Positions 49,415 through 58,197 of a stretch of 64,000 nucleotides of DNA are shown piece by piece. This DNA is from Oscillospiraceae bacterium. Its GTDB lineage: Bacteria > Bacillota > Clostridia > Oscillospirales > Acutalibacteraceae. The stretch is from positions 22,321 through 86,320 of the forward strand of contig JAQXVY010000004.1 of assembly GCA_029225165.1 (NCBI GenBank), in the 5' to 3' direction. A model generated the notes under the pieces. It saw only the letters and a list, made by a program, of their open reading frames with translations, had not been told where the DNA came from and searched no databases. Each line of letters starts with the position of its first letter. Position 1 is the stretch's first letter. The position numbers were made by a program, and so were the translations under genes.

Positions 49415-50506
49415 ATGGCTTTTGAGTTAGAAAATGAACCAATGAATTATTTGCCTGTTATTAAGGTTATAGGTGTCGGTGGCGGCGGCGGTAACGCCAT
49501 TAATCGAATGGTGGCTACCGAGGTACAAAATGTTGAATTTATCGCTGTCAACACAGATGAGCATGTTCTTCAGTTCTCCAAGGCTGACAAGAAGATTCAG
49601 ATTGGCGAAAAGATTACAAGAGGTAAGGGTGCAGGTTCTTTGCCGCAAATCGGTCAGCAGGCTGCTGAGGAATCCAAGGAAGAAATTGCAGCTCTCCTTA
49701 AGGATACAGATATGGTATTCGTTACTGCCGGTATGGGCGGCGGCACAGGTACAGGTGCTGCTCCTGTTGTTGCAAGTATTGCAAAGGAAATGGGTATCCT
49801 TACAGTTGCTGTTGTAACAAAGCCTTTTGCCTTTGAGGGTAAAAAGAGAATGGCTCAGGCAGAGCAGGGTATTCAGGAGCTTGCAACATCTGTTGACTCT
49901 TTGATTATTGTTCCTAACGAAAGATTAAAATATTTCAGCGACCAGTCCATCACATTGAAAAATGCTTTCAGCATTGCCGATGATGTTCTCCGTCAGGGTG
50001 TTCAGAGTATTTCTGACCTTATCCTTGTTCCCGGTCTTGTAAACCTTGACTTTGCTGATGTTACAGCAATTATGAAGAATGCCGGCTATGCTCATATGGG
50101 CATCGGTAAGGCTTCCGGTAAGGACAAGGCTACTCTTGCAGCAGAACAGGCTATTTCTTCTCCGCTTTTGGAAACAGCAATCGACGGTGCAAAGGGTGTT
50201 ATCATCAATGTTACTGCATCTGCTGATATTTCACTTGAGGATATCGACACCGCTTCAACAATGATTTCTCAAAAGGCTTCCGAAGATGCTAACATCATCT
50301 GGGGTGCTGTTATTGACGAAAATATGGAGGACGAAATCAGCGTTACAGTTATTGCAACAGGCTTTAACGGTGATGACACAAGGGTTTCTGACGACAGAAA
50401 GCCTGCTTTTAAGGACGCAAAGAAATCCGCTAAAAAGGAAGTTAAGCCTCAGGACGATGACGAGGATGATACTTTCTATGACATTATGTCGATATTTAAT
50501 AAATAA
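49415..50506 (+). CDS. ftsZ: Cell division protein FtsZ
   Basis: [48 protein letters not shown]. Confidence 0.97.
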   Translation: MAFELENEPMNYLPVIKVIGVGGGGGNAINRMVATEVQNVEFIAVNTDEHVLQFSKADKKIQIGEKITRGKGAGSLPQIGQQAAEESKEEIAALLKDTDMVFVTAGMGGGTGTGAAPVVASIAKEMGILTVAVVTKPFAFEGKKRMAQAEQGIQELATSVDSLIIVPNERLKYFSDQSITLKNAFSIADDVLRQGVQSISDLILVPGLVNLDFADVTAIMKNAGYAHMGIGKASGKDKATLAAEQAISSPLLETAIDGAKGVIINVTASADISLEDIDTASTMISQKASEDANIIWGAVIDENMEDEISVTVIATGFNGDDTRVSDDRKPAFKDAKKSAKKEVKPQDDDEDDTFYDIMSIFNK

Positions 50507-50521
50507 TTTATTTATGACTTT

Positions 50522-50550
50522 TAGGGGCTGTTTTGACAGCCCCTTTTATT
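50522..50550 (+). terminator. Intrinsic terminator of ftsZ
   Basis: AGGGGCTGT TTTG ACAGCCCCT TTTATT. Confidence 0.75.
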
Positions 50551-50592
50551 ATTATCTTTACTTTTTGATTTGATAGTGTTATATTATATCTG

Positions 50593-50862
50593 TGGACTGT
50601 ATTATCGTGTTGTAAACGGTACCATATAATGATTTTATTTATTAACCTTTACAGCTTATATCCGTAAGGAATGGGACTGGGTTGTCACCTGTAAAAGGGT
50701 GATATGGATTTGCAATATAAATGATTTATATTTCCGTAAAAATAAATATGTTGTTTCAGTTGTGTTTCTTTATATTGAAGTATAAGAACACTGTGCGTTA
50801 TATGTTCAGTCCATCCTCTGTTTGCCGTAAAGTACTATGGTGAAACAGCAGGTGGATTTTTT
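50593..50862 (+). ncRNA. Candidate structured leader/attenuator upstream of panB
   Basis: TGGACTG (50593-50599) complementary to CAGTCCA (50807-50813), which overlaps the 5' arm of a strong terminator at 50810-50862. Confidence 0.4.
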
Positions 50863-50931
50863 GCTTTATAAAAGATAAAAATAAAGAAAAGGATTATTCA
50901 TCCCTTGAAAACATTTTGAAAGGAAAAGAAT

Positions 50932-51783
50932 ATGAAAAAGAATAATGTGGCAACCTTTGCAAAGATGAAGAAAAATAACGAGAAAATTACAATGCTCACC
51001 TCCTATGATTACTCCACAGCAAAGTTGGTGGATAACTCCGGTGTGAACGCAATTTTGGTTGGGGACAGCCTCGGCAATGTAATGCTTGGCTATGAGGACA
51101 CAGTTTCCGTTACAATGGAGGATATGATTACCTTTGGCAGTGCAGTTTCAAGAGCCGGTAAAAATGCTATGGTGGTAATTGATATGCCCTTTATGTCCTA
51201 TCAAATTTCCGATGAACAGGCACTTGAAAATGCCGGCAGACTGATGAAAGAGGCAAGGGCAAACGCTGTTAAGCTGGAGGGTGGCAAAGAGGTTTGCAGT
51301 CAGATTAGAAAAATTACAAGTGCCGGTATTCCTGTTATGGCTCATATCGGTATGACACCTCAAAGTGTAAATGCCTTTGGCGGTTTTAAGGTGCAAGGCA
51401 AGGATATTGAAAATGCAAAGAAAATAGTTGAAGATGCACTTGCAGTAGAAAAGGCAGGGGCATTTGCCGTAGTAATTGAATGTGTACCGGCAGATTTGGC
51501 GGAGTACATCACAAGTAAACTGACTATTCCAACAATCGGAATCGGTGCGGGTAAGGGAACAGACGGTCAGGTGCTTGTTTATCAGGATATGCTTGGTATG
51601 TTCAGCGACTATGTTCCCAAGTTCGTAAAGCACTATGCAAAGGTTGGGGAAATTATGCAAAATGCCTTCGAGGAATACGACACAGAGGTAAGGAACGGTG
51701 CTTTTCCAAGTGAGGAGCATAACTTTGCCATTGACGAAAGTGTTATGGAGGAAATCAAAAAGTCATTTGAATTTCCATTTTAA
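50932..51783 (+). CDS. panB: 3-methyl-2-oxobutanoate hydroxymethyltransferase
   Basis: KITMLTSYDYSTAKLVD, ILVGDSLGNVMLGYEDT, MAHIGMTPQSVN. Confidence 0.95.
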   Translation: MKKNNVATFAKMKKNNEKITMLTSYDYSTAKLVDNSGVNAILVGDSLGNVMLGYEDTVSVTMEDMITFGSAVSRAGKNAMVVIDMPFMSYQISDEQALENAGRLMKEARANAVKLEGGKEVCSQIRKITSAGIPVMAHIGMTPQSVNAFGGFKVQGKDIENAKKIVEDALAVEKAGAFAVVIECVPADLAEYITSKLTIPTIGIGAGKGTDGQVLVYQDMLGMFSDYVPKFVKHYAKVGEIMQNAFEEYDTEVRNGAFPSEEHNFAIDESVMEEIKKSFEFPF

Positions 51784-51809
51784 TAATTCTATTTTAATCA
51801 GGAAAGAGG

Positions 51810-52664
51810 ATGAGCAATTTGAAAATTGCAACTACAATTCAGGAAGTAAGAGATACCGTCAAAGAGTGGAAAAGCCGGGGGCTTTCAGTAGGTCTTGTGC
51901 CTACAATGGGCTACCTTCACGAGGGACACGGAAGTCTTATTAAAACCTCTGCATCAGAGTGTGACAAAACAGTTGTAAGTGTTTTCCTGAATCCAACACA
52001 GTTTGCCCCTAATGAGGATTTGGAGTCATATCCAAGGGATTTTGAACAGGACAAGGTGTTGTGCGAAAAAATGGGCGCTGACCTTGTTTTCCACCCTGAG
52101 GTAAGTGAGATGTATGAGCAGGACAACGCAACATTTGTGGAAATACTTTCAGAAATGCCAAAACAGCTCTGCGGAAAAACCCGTCCAATCCACTTCAGAG
52201 GTGTTTGCACCGTTGTATCAAAGCTGTTTAACATAGTTACCCCCGACAAAGCATTCTTTGGAGAAAAGGACGCACAACAGCTGGCTATAATCAAAAGAAT
52301 GGTCAGAGATATGTCCTACGGCATAGAGATTGTGGGCTGTCCTATAATTAGGGAAGAGGACGGTCTTGCTAAGTCAAGCCGTAACACCTACCTTAATGAG
52401 GAGGAGAGAAAGGCGGCTCTGTGCCTTTCCAAAGCAATCTTTTTAGGTCAAAGTCTTGTTGAAAACGGGGAAATAGATGCAAAAAAGGTAATTGAGGAAA
52501 TGAAAAGCCTTATTAACAAGGAGCCTTTGGCAAGGATAGATTATGTTGAGGCTGTTGACGGAGTGACAATGATGCCTGTTGACAAGATAGAAAAGGACAC
52601 CCTTGTTGCAATGGCAGTTTACATTGGAAAAACAAGATTGATTGATAATTTTTCTGTAAAATAA
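51810..52664 (+). CDS. panC: Pantothenate synthetase
   Basis: VGLVPTMGYLHEGHGSLI, FGEKDAQQLAII, DGLAKSSRN. Confidence 0.96.
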   Translation: MSNLKIATTIQEVRDTVKEWKSRGLSVGLVPTMGYLHEGHGSLIKTSASECDKTVVSVFLNPTQFAPNEDLESYPRDFEQDKVLCEKMGADLVFHPEVSEMYEQDNATFVEILSEMPKQLCGKTRPIHFRGVCTVVSKLFNIVTPDKAFFGEKDAQQLAIIKRMVRDMSYGIEIVGCPIIREEDGLAKSSRNTYLNEEERKAALCLSKAIFLGQSLVENGEIDAKKVIEEMKSLINKEPLARIDYVEAVDGVTMMPVDKIEKDTLVAMAVYIGKTRLIDNFSVK

Positions 52665-52668
52665 TGTC

Positions 52669-52835
52669 CTAAGGAAACACTGAGTAAATCACTTCACACA
52701 TCTTGTTTGCATATTTTCCGCCGGTATGCCCAAAAAATCCTCGCAATGCGTCAGCATTCCTGCGGTTTTTTGAACATACCGACAAAAAATCTGACTGCAC
52801 AATATGTGCAAATGATTTAATCAGTGTTTCCTTAA
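52669..52835. mobile_element. MITE-like palindromic element, copy E3 (inverted copy of E1)
   Basis: CTAAGGAAACACTGAGTAAATCACTTCACACATC...TTAATCAGTGTTTCCTTA; begins 5 bp after panC stop; core at 52738-52765. Confidence 0.8.
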
Positions 52836-52858
52836 TAAAAAATAATAAGGGAAAAAAC

Positions 52859-52885
52859 AAAACCGTCTGGTAACAGGCGGTTTTG
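52859..52885. terminator. Intrinsic terminator
   Basis: AAAACCGTCTG GTAA CAGGCGGTTTT. Confidence 0.65.
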
Positions 52886-52907
52886 CTTATGTCTTATACT
52901 TTTCCTG

Positions 52908-53450
52908 TTATTCTTCCATCTGCTTTCCCAAAAATGCGGCGGCACTTTGGCAAAGCTTAATTTCGGAGTCGGTTGGAATTTTTACGGTGTCGCTTTGCAG
53001 CATACAAACAGCTCCTGTCACATCGCCCGATGCGATGATGGGATAAATAATTGATGCCGGAGAGTCAATGCCCTCCACAGGCAGTGTGTCGCCGTTGCTG
53101 TTTTCTGTGGCGGTGTAGCTCCTGCGTTGCTCCATATAGTTTTCAAGTGTTTGGGTAACTCGTCGTTCCATAAATTCACGGCGACTTGCCCCTGCAACTG
53201 CAATAACATGGTCACGGTCGGTGATAACCGTTGGCATTTGGCTTATTCTTGTCAGCACCTCTGCATATTGGGTTGCAAAGTTGCCCAGCTCCCCAACAGG
53301 GGAATATTTCTTAAAGACAACCTCCCCATCGGTAGCGGTGAAAATTTCCAGCGGGTCACCCTCCCTGATACGGAGAGTTCGTCTTATTTCCTTAGGAATA
53401 ACAACCCTGCCCAAGTCGTCAATTCTTCTTACAATTCCTGTGGCTTTCAT
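52908..53450 (-). CDS. spoVT: Stage V sporulation protein T (AbrB N-terminus plus GAF-like domain)
   Basis: MKATGIVRRIDDLGRVVIPKEIRRTLRIREGDPLEIF; track start 53474. Confidence 0.93.
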   Translation of the reverse strand: MKATGIVRRIDDLGRVVIPKEIRRTLRIREGDPLEIFTATDGEVVFKKYSPVGELGNFATQYAEVLTRISQMPTVITDRDHVIAVAGASRREFMERRVTQTLENYMEQRRSYTATENSNGDTLPVEGIDSPASIIYPIIASGDVTGAVCMLQSDTVKIPTDSEIKLCQSAAAFLGKQMEE

Positions 53451-53677
53451 ATATATAACATTTCCTTTCATCATATTAATGGTTTTTGAACCCAGTAATA
53501 TTATCTGTAAGTAAATTTTGACTATGCCAAAAAATATAAGGTTTATTTTGGAAATAAAATATTTTCACAAATAAATTCCCTCGATACATATTGTGTTATG
53601 TATTGAGGGATTATTTTTTGAATTATTGTAAAACCGGGATTAACTCTTTTTCTTAGGATGTAGAAATTTTTTCATAT

Positions 53678-53704
53678 AAAAAGAAAAGTCCCAATTATAG
53701 GACT
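53678..53704 (-). terminator. Candidate intrinsic terminator of the crRNA-like minus-strand RNA
   Basis: Minus strand AGTCCT ATAATT GGGACT TTTCTTTTT. Confidence 0.6.
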
Positions 53705-53710
53705 GAGTTT

Positions 53711-53753
53711 GTGTTATACTGTATGTGAAATTAAATCACATACAGTATAACAC
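53711..53753. repeat. Perfect 18-bp inverted repeat with 7-nt loop
   Basis: GTGTTATACTGTATGTGA AATTAAA TCACATACAGTATAACAC. Confidence 0.95.
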
Positions 53754-53825
53754 TCCAATTTGGATAGATTTAATTGTTTTTTAAAATATACACTCTTTAA
53801 AATCCAATTTGTTTAGATTTACTTA

Positions 53826-53854
53826 ATTTTATCACATAATATCCAAAATATCAA
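53826..53854 (-). promoter_or_regulatory. Candidate promoter of the crRNA-like RNA
   Basis: Minus strand TTGATA -N17- TAAAAT with TGA directly upstream of the -10 (extended -10). Confidence 0.6.
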
Positions 53855-53907
53855 ATGAGCGTTTTATACTTAAATTATAAATATTGATAGATAAATTAGT
53901 GAAAATG

Positions 53908-53929
53908 ATTTAATTAAATATACACTTGG
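53908..53929 (-). promoter_or_regulatory. Candidate target of the pseudo-spacer, next to a CCA PAM-like trinucleotide
   Basis: Minus strand CCA-AGTGTATATTT; AGTGTATATTT equals the first 11 nt of the pseudo-spacer AGTGTATATTTTAAAAAAC. Confidence 0.6.
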
Positions 53930-53931
53930 TG

Positions 53932-53959
53932 TTGACAAAGCGAAATATTGTGATATACT
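53932..53959 (+). promoter_or_regulatory. Candidate cas operon promoter
   Basis: TTGACA -N16- TATACT with extended -10 TGA. Confidence 0.7.
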
Positions 53960-54082
53960 AAATACAAAACAGAATTATTTAGCGATTTTAGTCGAATAAA
54001 AGAATATCTTGTAAAATTCAATATATTTTGTGAATAAATTTGTCTTAATTGTTTTTTATTATTATTAAAACAGGAGGTAAAA

Positions 54083-54811
54083 ATGAAAATTCTATTACAG
54101 TTTGTTTTGAAGAACAACAAATTGCCGGTAGATTACAGGCGAGTCTTTCTTTCCTTTTTCAAGCGAGTGCTCTCTGAAATTGCAGGTGGTGAGTATTACG
54201 AAAAATATTACTTCACCCCCCAAAGAAGAAATTTTACTTTTGCAGTGTATTTGCCTCACCCAAAATTCACTAAAAGTGAAATTACACTTGAAAAGAATGA
54301 ACTGCGTCTTACATTTTCTACCGCAGACAAAACCACAGGTTTTGTTTTTATGTCAGCTTTTATCAAGTATAAGGGCAGGAGTTTTCCGGCAACTTTGGGC
54401 AATACATTTACATTAACAAATGTTACTCAACAGTTGGAAAAGCAGACAAATTCAAAGGAAGTACTGGTGAAGATGTTAAGTCCTCTGTGTATCAGGGAGC
54501 ATAATGAAGAGGATAACACCGACAGGTATTTTTCTGTTGACAGCGACGAATTTCAGGAAAAAGGAAACAAAATTATCCAAGGTCAGCTTTTAGAATCGGG
54601 CTTTGACGAGGTTATGGTTTCCAAATTTACCATAAAACCCGTCAGCGGAAAAAAGACTGTTGTGTATCACTACGGAAACTACATTGAATGTAGCCTTGGT
54701 GAGTTTATCATCAGCGGTGACAAGGCGATAATAAATTATCTTTTACAAAGCGGTATCGGTTCAAGAAAATCAGCAGGATTTGGCTTTTCGTTACTTTTGG
54801 CTGAGGGATAG
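54083..54811 (+). CDS. cas6: CRISPR endoribonuclease Cas6
   Basis: 242 aa, first gene of the cas operon; C-terminal SGIGSRKSAGFGFSLL glycine-rich motif. Confidence 0.9.
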   Translation: MKILLQFVLKNNKLPVDYRRVFLSFFKRVLSEIAGGEYYEKYYFTPQRRNFTFAVYLPHPKFTKSEITLEKNELRLTFSTADKTTGFVFMSAFIKYKGRSFPATLGNTFTLTNVTQQLEKQTNSKEVLVKMLSPLCIREHNEEDNTDRYFSVDSDEFQEKGNKIIQGQLLESGFDEVMVSKFTIKPVSGKKTVVYHYGNYIECSLGEFIISGDKAIINYLLQSGIGSRKSAGFGFSLLLAEG

Positions 54812-54822
54812 GAGGTGATTGC

Positions 54823-56214
54823 TTGAAAATTAAGATTGACTATAGAGGATATGACGCACTACTCCAGCCCACCGACTGGAGATATGCGTCGGCAACACTT
54901 GGACTCTTAAAATTTTTGAAATACTATGGCTTTGACTATGAAATTTTGAATAATTGCGATGAAAAGCCTTGTGGTGCTGTGTACGGCTTTGACGGTATCC
55001 TGTACAAGCAGGAATACATTACAGAGGAAAATTATCTGCTTTTTGCAGAGCATCATTTTTCTAAGGATATGACGCATATCAGTATTCTAAATATGCTTAA
55101 AAAGGAAGAACTCAGTGATGAAGATGTTAAGACTGTCAACGAACTTTTAAAGAGCAAAACTGTATTGAAAAAGGTTATGGGCAAGGTTAAGTTTGACGGT
55201 GCAAATAAGGACGAAATAACCTCGCTGATTGAAAAAAACAGGCTTGAAATTATCAAAAGCATATTTAGATACGGAAAAAATCTTTACAGTAACTACTGCA
55301 ACAGCAATCTGTTGTTGACAGGTGAAAACAACCATTGCAGATTGACAGGCTATTCCGTTGACGAGGGCAGAAAAACAAGGTTTTTAGGCTTTTGCTTTTC
55401 AAAGGACAGCTTTGACAGCAACGACATACCGGAATTTGATTTCATCCCTTTTGCGTTTTCAAATGGCGATATGTACGAAACCTACTTTATCAACAACAAC
55501 TACTCCGTTGAAACCCTTGAAATTACAAGTGAAATTCTCTCTGAGGAGTTAGGCAAAGTTGAAAAAAGGGACTCAAGAACAAAGCTGCTTGCAGTTTTGC
55601 AAAGGGTTGAAAACTTTATTAACTATGATGTGGAAATCATTGTTAAGTCAAGGGATAATGAATATTACAACTCTCTGTATGTAAGGCTTGAATGCCTTAA
55701 AAAACTAAAGGATTTGAACGATAACTCGTTGAATTATACTATAAAAATAACAAATGAATACGAAATAAGCGTTGAGTGTGAAGTTTATGACCGTTGCCTT
55801 AATAATGTCTTGCTTGATGACCTTATTGAAAGAATGTTGGTACATTATTTTGAAAAGGATGTGAACAAGTCTATTGTTAAACAAATAACAGAAAATTTAA
55901 TTACAATTAATGCATCATGGAAAGGAAATTTAGAGATGAAAAAAATTGCAAATGATTTGGGATACAAGGCTAATATGATTCTTTTGGATAAAGACAAAAG
56001 TAAGGTTGGCATATTTAAGCGAAAACTCACAAGTGCATTTATTGCTCATGATTATGACAGAGTGATGGATATTATGCTAAAATTATCGGAATATGCAGAG
56101 ATGGATTTATCATTTTTTGTGAACTTCTTTGAAGAACCTGAAAAGAACAGAGAATTGATGTATGAATTTATATGCAAATTAGAAGTTCCGTCAGAGGACA
56201 AATCAAATAAGTAA
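54823..56214 (+). CDS. cas8: Type I-B Cas8 large subunit (Cst1/Cas8a1-like), TTG start
   Basis: Located between cas6 and cas7; N-terminal LQPTDWRYASATLGLLKFLKYYG; GGAGGTGATT upstream. Confidence 0.8.
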   Translation: MKIKIDYRGYDALLQPTDWRYASATLGLLKFLKYYGFDYEILNNCDEKPCGAVYGFDGILYKQEYITEENYLLFAEHHFSKDMTHISILNMLKKEELSDEDVKTVNELLKSKTVLKKVMGKVKFDGANKDEITSLIEKNRLEIIKSIFRYGKNLYSNYCNSNLLLTGENNHCRLTGYSVDEGRKTRFLGFCFSKDSFDSNDIPEFDFIPFAFSNGDMYETYFINNNYSVETLEITSEILSEELGKVEKRDSRTKLLAVLQRVENFINYDVEIIVKSRDNEYYNSLYVRLECLKKLKDLNDNSLNYTIKITNEYEISVECEVYDRCLNNVLLDDLIERMLVHYFEKDVNKSIVKQITENLITINASWKGNLEMKKIANDLGYKANMILLDKDKSKVGIFKRKLTSAFIAHDYDRVMDIMLKLSEYAEMDLSFFVNFFEEPEKNRELMYEFICKLEVPSEDKSNK

Positions 56215-56232
56215 AAAGGAGATTGATTTATT

Positions 56233-57111
56233 ATGAAAAAAACAGCACTAACCCTAACAATAATTGCAAATATGACAAGCAACTACGGAGAAAGCCTTGG
56301 CAACATTTCAAGCGTACAAAAGGTATTCAGAGATGGAAAGGAATACGCCACAAGGAGCAGAGAAAGCCTTAAAAATGCTATTTGTGTTCAGTCAGGTCTT
56401 TATGACGACTTGCAAACTTCAAGTGTTACAGTTGCACAAAAACTCGTTACAAAGGACATCAATGCGGCAACCTGCAAAGCACTGGAGGGTGGATATATGT
56501 CCACAAAGGATGTTACATACATCAGGAACAGCTCCTTCTACCTCACCGACGCAATTTCGGCAGAGCCTTTTATCAATGACGCCCGTTTTCACAACAACCT
56601 TTTCCTTGCAACCAATTACGCAAAGGCTAACGGTAAAAATGTTCAAAATGATGCAAAAGAGTGTGGACTGAATCCATATCAGTACGAGTATGACAAGTCA
56701 ATCAAGATTTACAGCCTTACCATTGACCTTGAAAAGGTTGGTGTTGACGAAAACTTTGGTGCAGAGGCTGACAATGAGGAAAAGTGCAGTCGTGTACTGT
56801 CAATCATTGACGCAGTAGAAAATCTTTCCCTTGTTGTAAAGGGCAACCTCGACAACGCAGAGCCGATTTTCGTTGTTGGCGGACTTTCTCCGAGGAAAAC
56901 CCATATGTTTGAAAACGCAGTAAGGGTTGTGGGCAAAAACCTTGTAATTGAGCCTGTCAAGGAAAAACTGGATATGGGCTTTGCCTGCGGACTTATGCGA
57001 AACGGTCAGCTTGGCAACGAGGACGACATTGTGAGAGAACTAAATCCGACCACTGTGCCAAAGTTTTTTGGTGAGTTAAGGGAAGAAGTAAAGGAATATT
57101 TTGCAAATTAA
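56233..57111 (+). CDS. cas7: Cas7 (Cst2/DevR family)
   Basis: MKKTALTLTIIANMTSNYGESLGNISSVQKV; DevR/Cst2-like. Confidence 0.9.
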   Translation: MKKTALTLTIIANMTSNYGESLGNISSVQKVFRDGKEYATRSRESLKNAICVQSGLYDDLQTSSVTVAQKLVTKDINAATCKALEGGYMSTKDVTYIRNSSFYLTDAISAEPFINDARFHNNLFLATNYAKANGKNVQNDAKECGLNPYQYEYDKSIKIYSLTIDLEKVGVDENFGAEADNEEKCSRVLSIIDAVENLSLVVKGNLDNAEPIFVVGGLSPRKTHMFENAVRVVGKNLVIEPVKEKLDMGFACGLMRNGQLGNEDDIVRELNPTTVPKFFGELREEVKEYFAN

Positions 57112-57123
57112 GGTGGAATTAAT

Positions 57124-58194
57124 ATGAAAGCTGTAAGACTTCATATAAAGCAAAACAGCGCAAATTACAGGAAAGAGGAAACCGTAAATTGCCGAATGAC
57201 CTACCCTTTGCCACCTCCTTCCACTATAATCGGTGCTGTGCATAATGCCTGTAAATACACAAGTTACCACCCTATGAAGGTCAGCATACAGGGCAAGTAC
57301 GGCTCGCTGAAAACAAAAATGTACAAGGATAACTGCTTTTTAAATTCCCTGCAAAACGACAGAAATACCCTTGTAAAAATGCGAAATCCCGATATGCTGT
57401 CAACAGCATATGATGTTGTTGCTGTGGCACAAAATTCCCAGGGCAACGACTTTGACAAGGGTATTACAATCAATGTGGTAAATCAAAAGCTTTTGGATGA
57501 ATACCGATTTTTGAGAAGAACAAAAAAGCGTATTGATAAGCACAAAAAGCTCATTAAGGGAATGAAGGATAAGGCTAAAAAAATGAAGGCGGACGAAACT
57601 GTTTCCGAAAAGGATTTTAAAGTCTTTAGCGACAGGGTAAAGGAAATTGAAACCGCTTATAAAAGGTATGAGGAGCAGAAGTACACAGTGCCCTACTCAA
57701 AATTCAGAACCCTTGCCACAGGCCCAAAGTATATTGAAATGCTTTACGATATTGAGCTTGTAATTCATATTGTAAGCGATGAACAGACAATGACGGACAT
57801 TGTAAACAACATTGGAAACCTGACTGCAATAGGCAGGGGAGAGGACTTTGTTGAGGTGCTGGAATGCTGTGAAACAGAACTTCAGGAGGGGGAGATAACA
57901 ATAAAAAATGGTATTCGCAGATATGAAAAAAATATCTATATGCCACTTGAAGTTCTTGATAAAAATAAGGATACCGTTAAAGTTTTTAGCAAAGCTGTTG
58001 GGGAAAGAATGCAAGGAACAAAGTATCTTATGCCAAAGGATTATACCGTTGAGTATTTAAAGGGCGGTATGAGGAAAAGAAATTTCAACAAAATCCCTGT
58101 ATTATATGGTAGCCTTAGATACATAAAAGGGCAATGTGACGGTGTATATAAGGATTCTTTTAACGGACAGGATTATGCTGTATTTTTGGTTTAG
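57124..58194 (+). CDS. cas5: Cas5 (type I-B), with a charged internal insertion
   Basis: KAVRLHIKQNSANYRKEETVNCRMTYPLPPPSTIIGAVHNACKY N-terminal RAMP motif. Confidence 0.9.
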   Translation: MKAVRLHIKQNSANYRKEETVNCRMTYPLPPPSTIIGAVHNACKYTSYHPMKVSIQGKYGSLKTKMYKDNCFLNSLQNDRNTLVKMRNPDMLSTAYDVVAVAQNSQGNDFDKGITINVVNQKLLDEYRFLRRTKKRIDKHKKLIKGMKDKAKKMKADETVSEKDFKVFSDRVKEIETAYKRYEEQKYTVPYSKFRTLATGPKYIEMLYDIELVIHIVSDEQTMTDIVNNIGNLTAIGRGEDFVEVLECCETELQEGEITIKNGIRRYEKNIYMPLEVLDKNKDTVKVFSKAVGERMQGTKYLMPKDYTVEYLKGGMRKRNFNKIPVLYGSLRYIKGQCDGVYKDSFNGQDYAVFLV

Positions 58195-58197
58195 GGG

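Larger units (their letters stand above)
53678..53820 (-). ncRNA. Candidate crRNA-like small RNA (CreR/CreA-like) with two degenerate CRISPR repeats
   Basis: Minus-strand degenerate repeats 53824-53795 (22/30 identical to array repeat) and 53775-53746 (20/30), 19-nt pseudo-spacer between, promoter at 53826-53854, terminator at 53678-53704. Confidence 0.65.

Noticed and set aside
50640-50720. T-box or other known riboswitch in the panB leader (AAAGGGTGATATGG)
   Set aside because: No full T-box consensus or specifier stem could be recognised; kept only as an unidentified structured leader.
53578-53612. CCCTCGATACATA...TATGTATTGAGGG hairpin considered as the terminator of the crRNA-like RNA
   Set aside because: A closer and better minus-strand terminator exists at 53678-53704; this hairpin has its T-tract on the plus strand.
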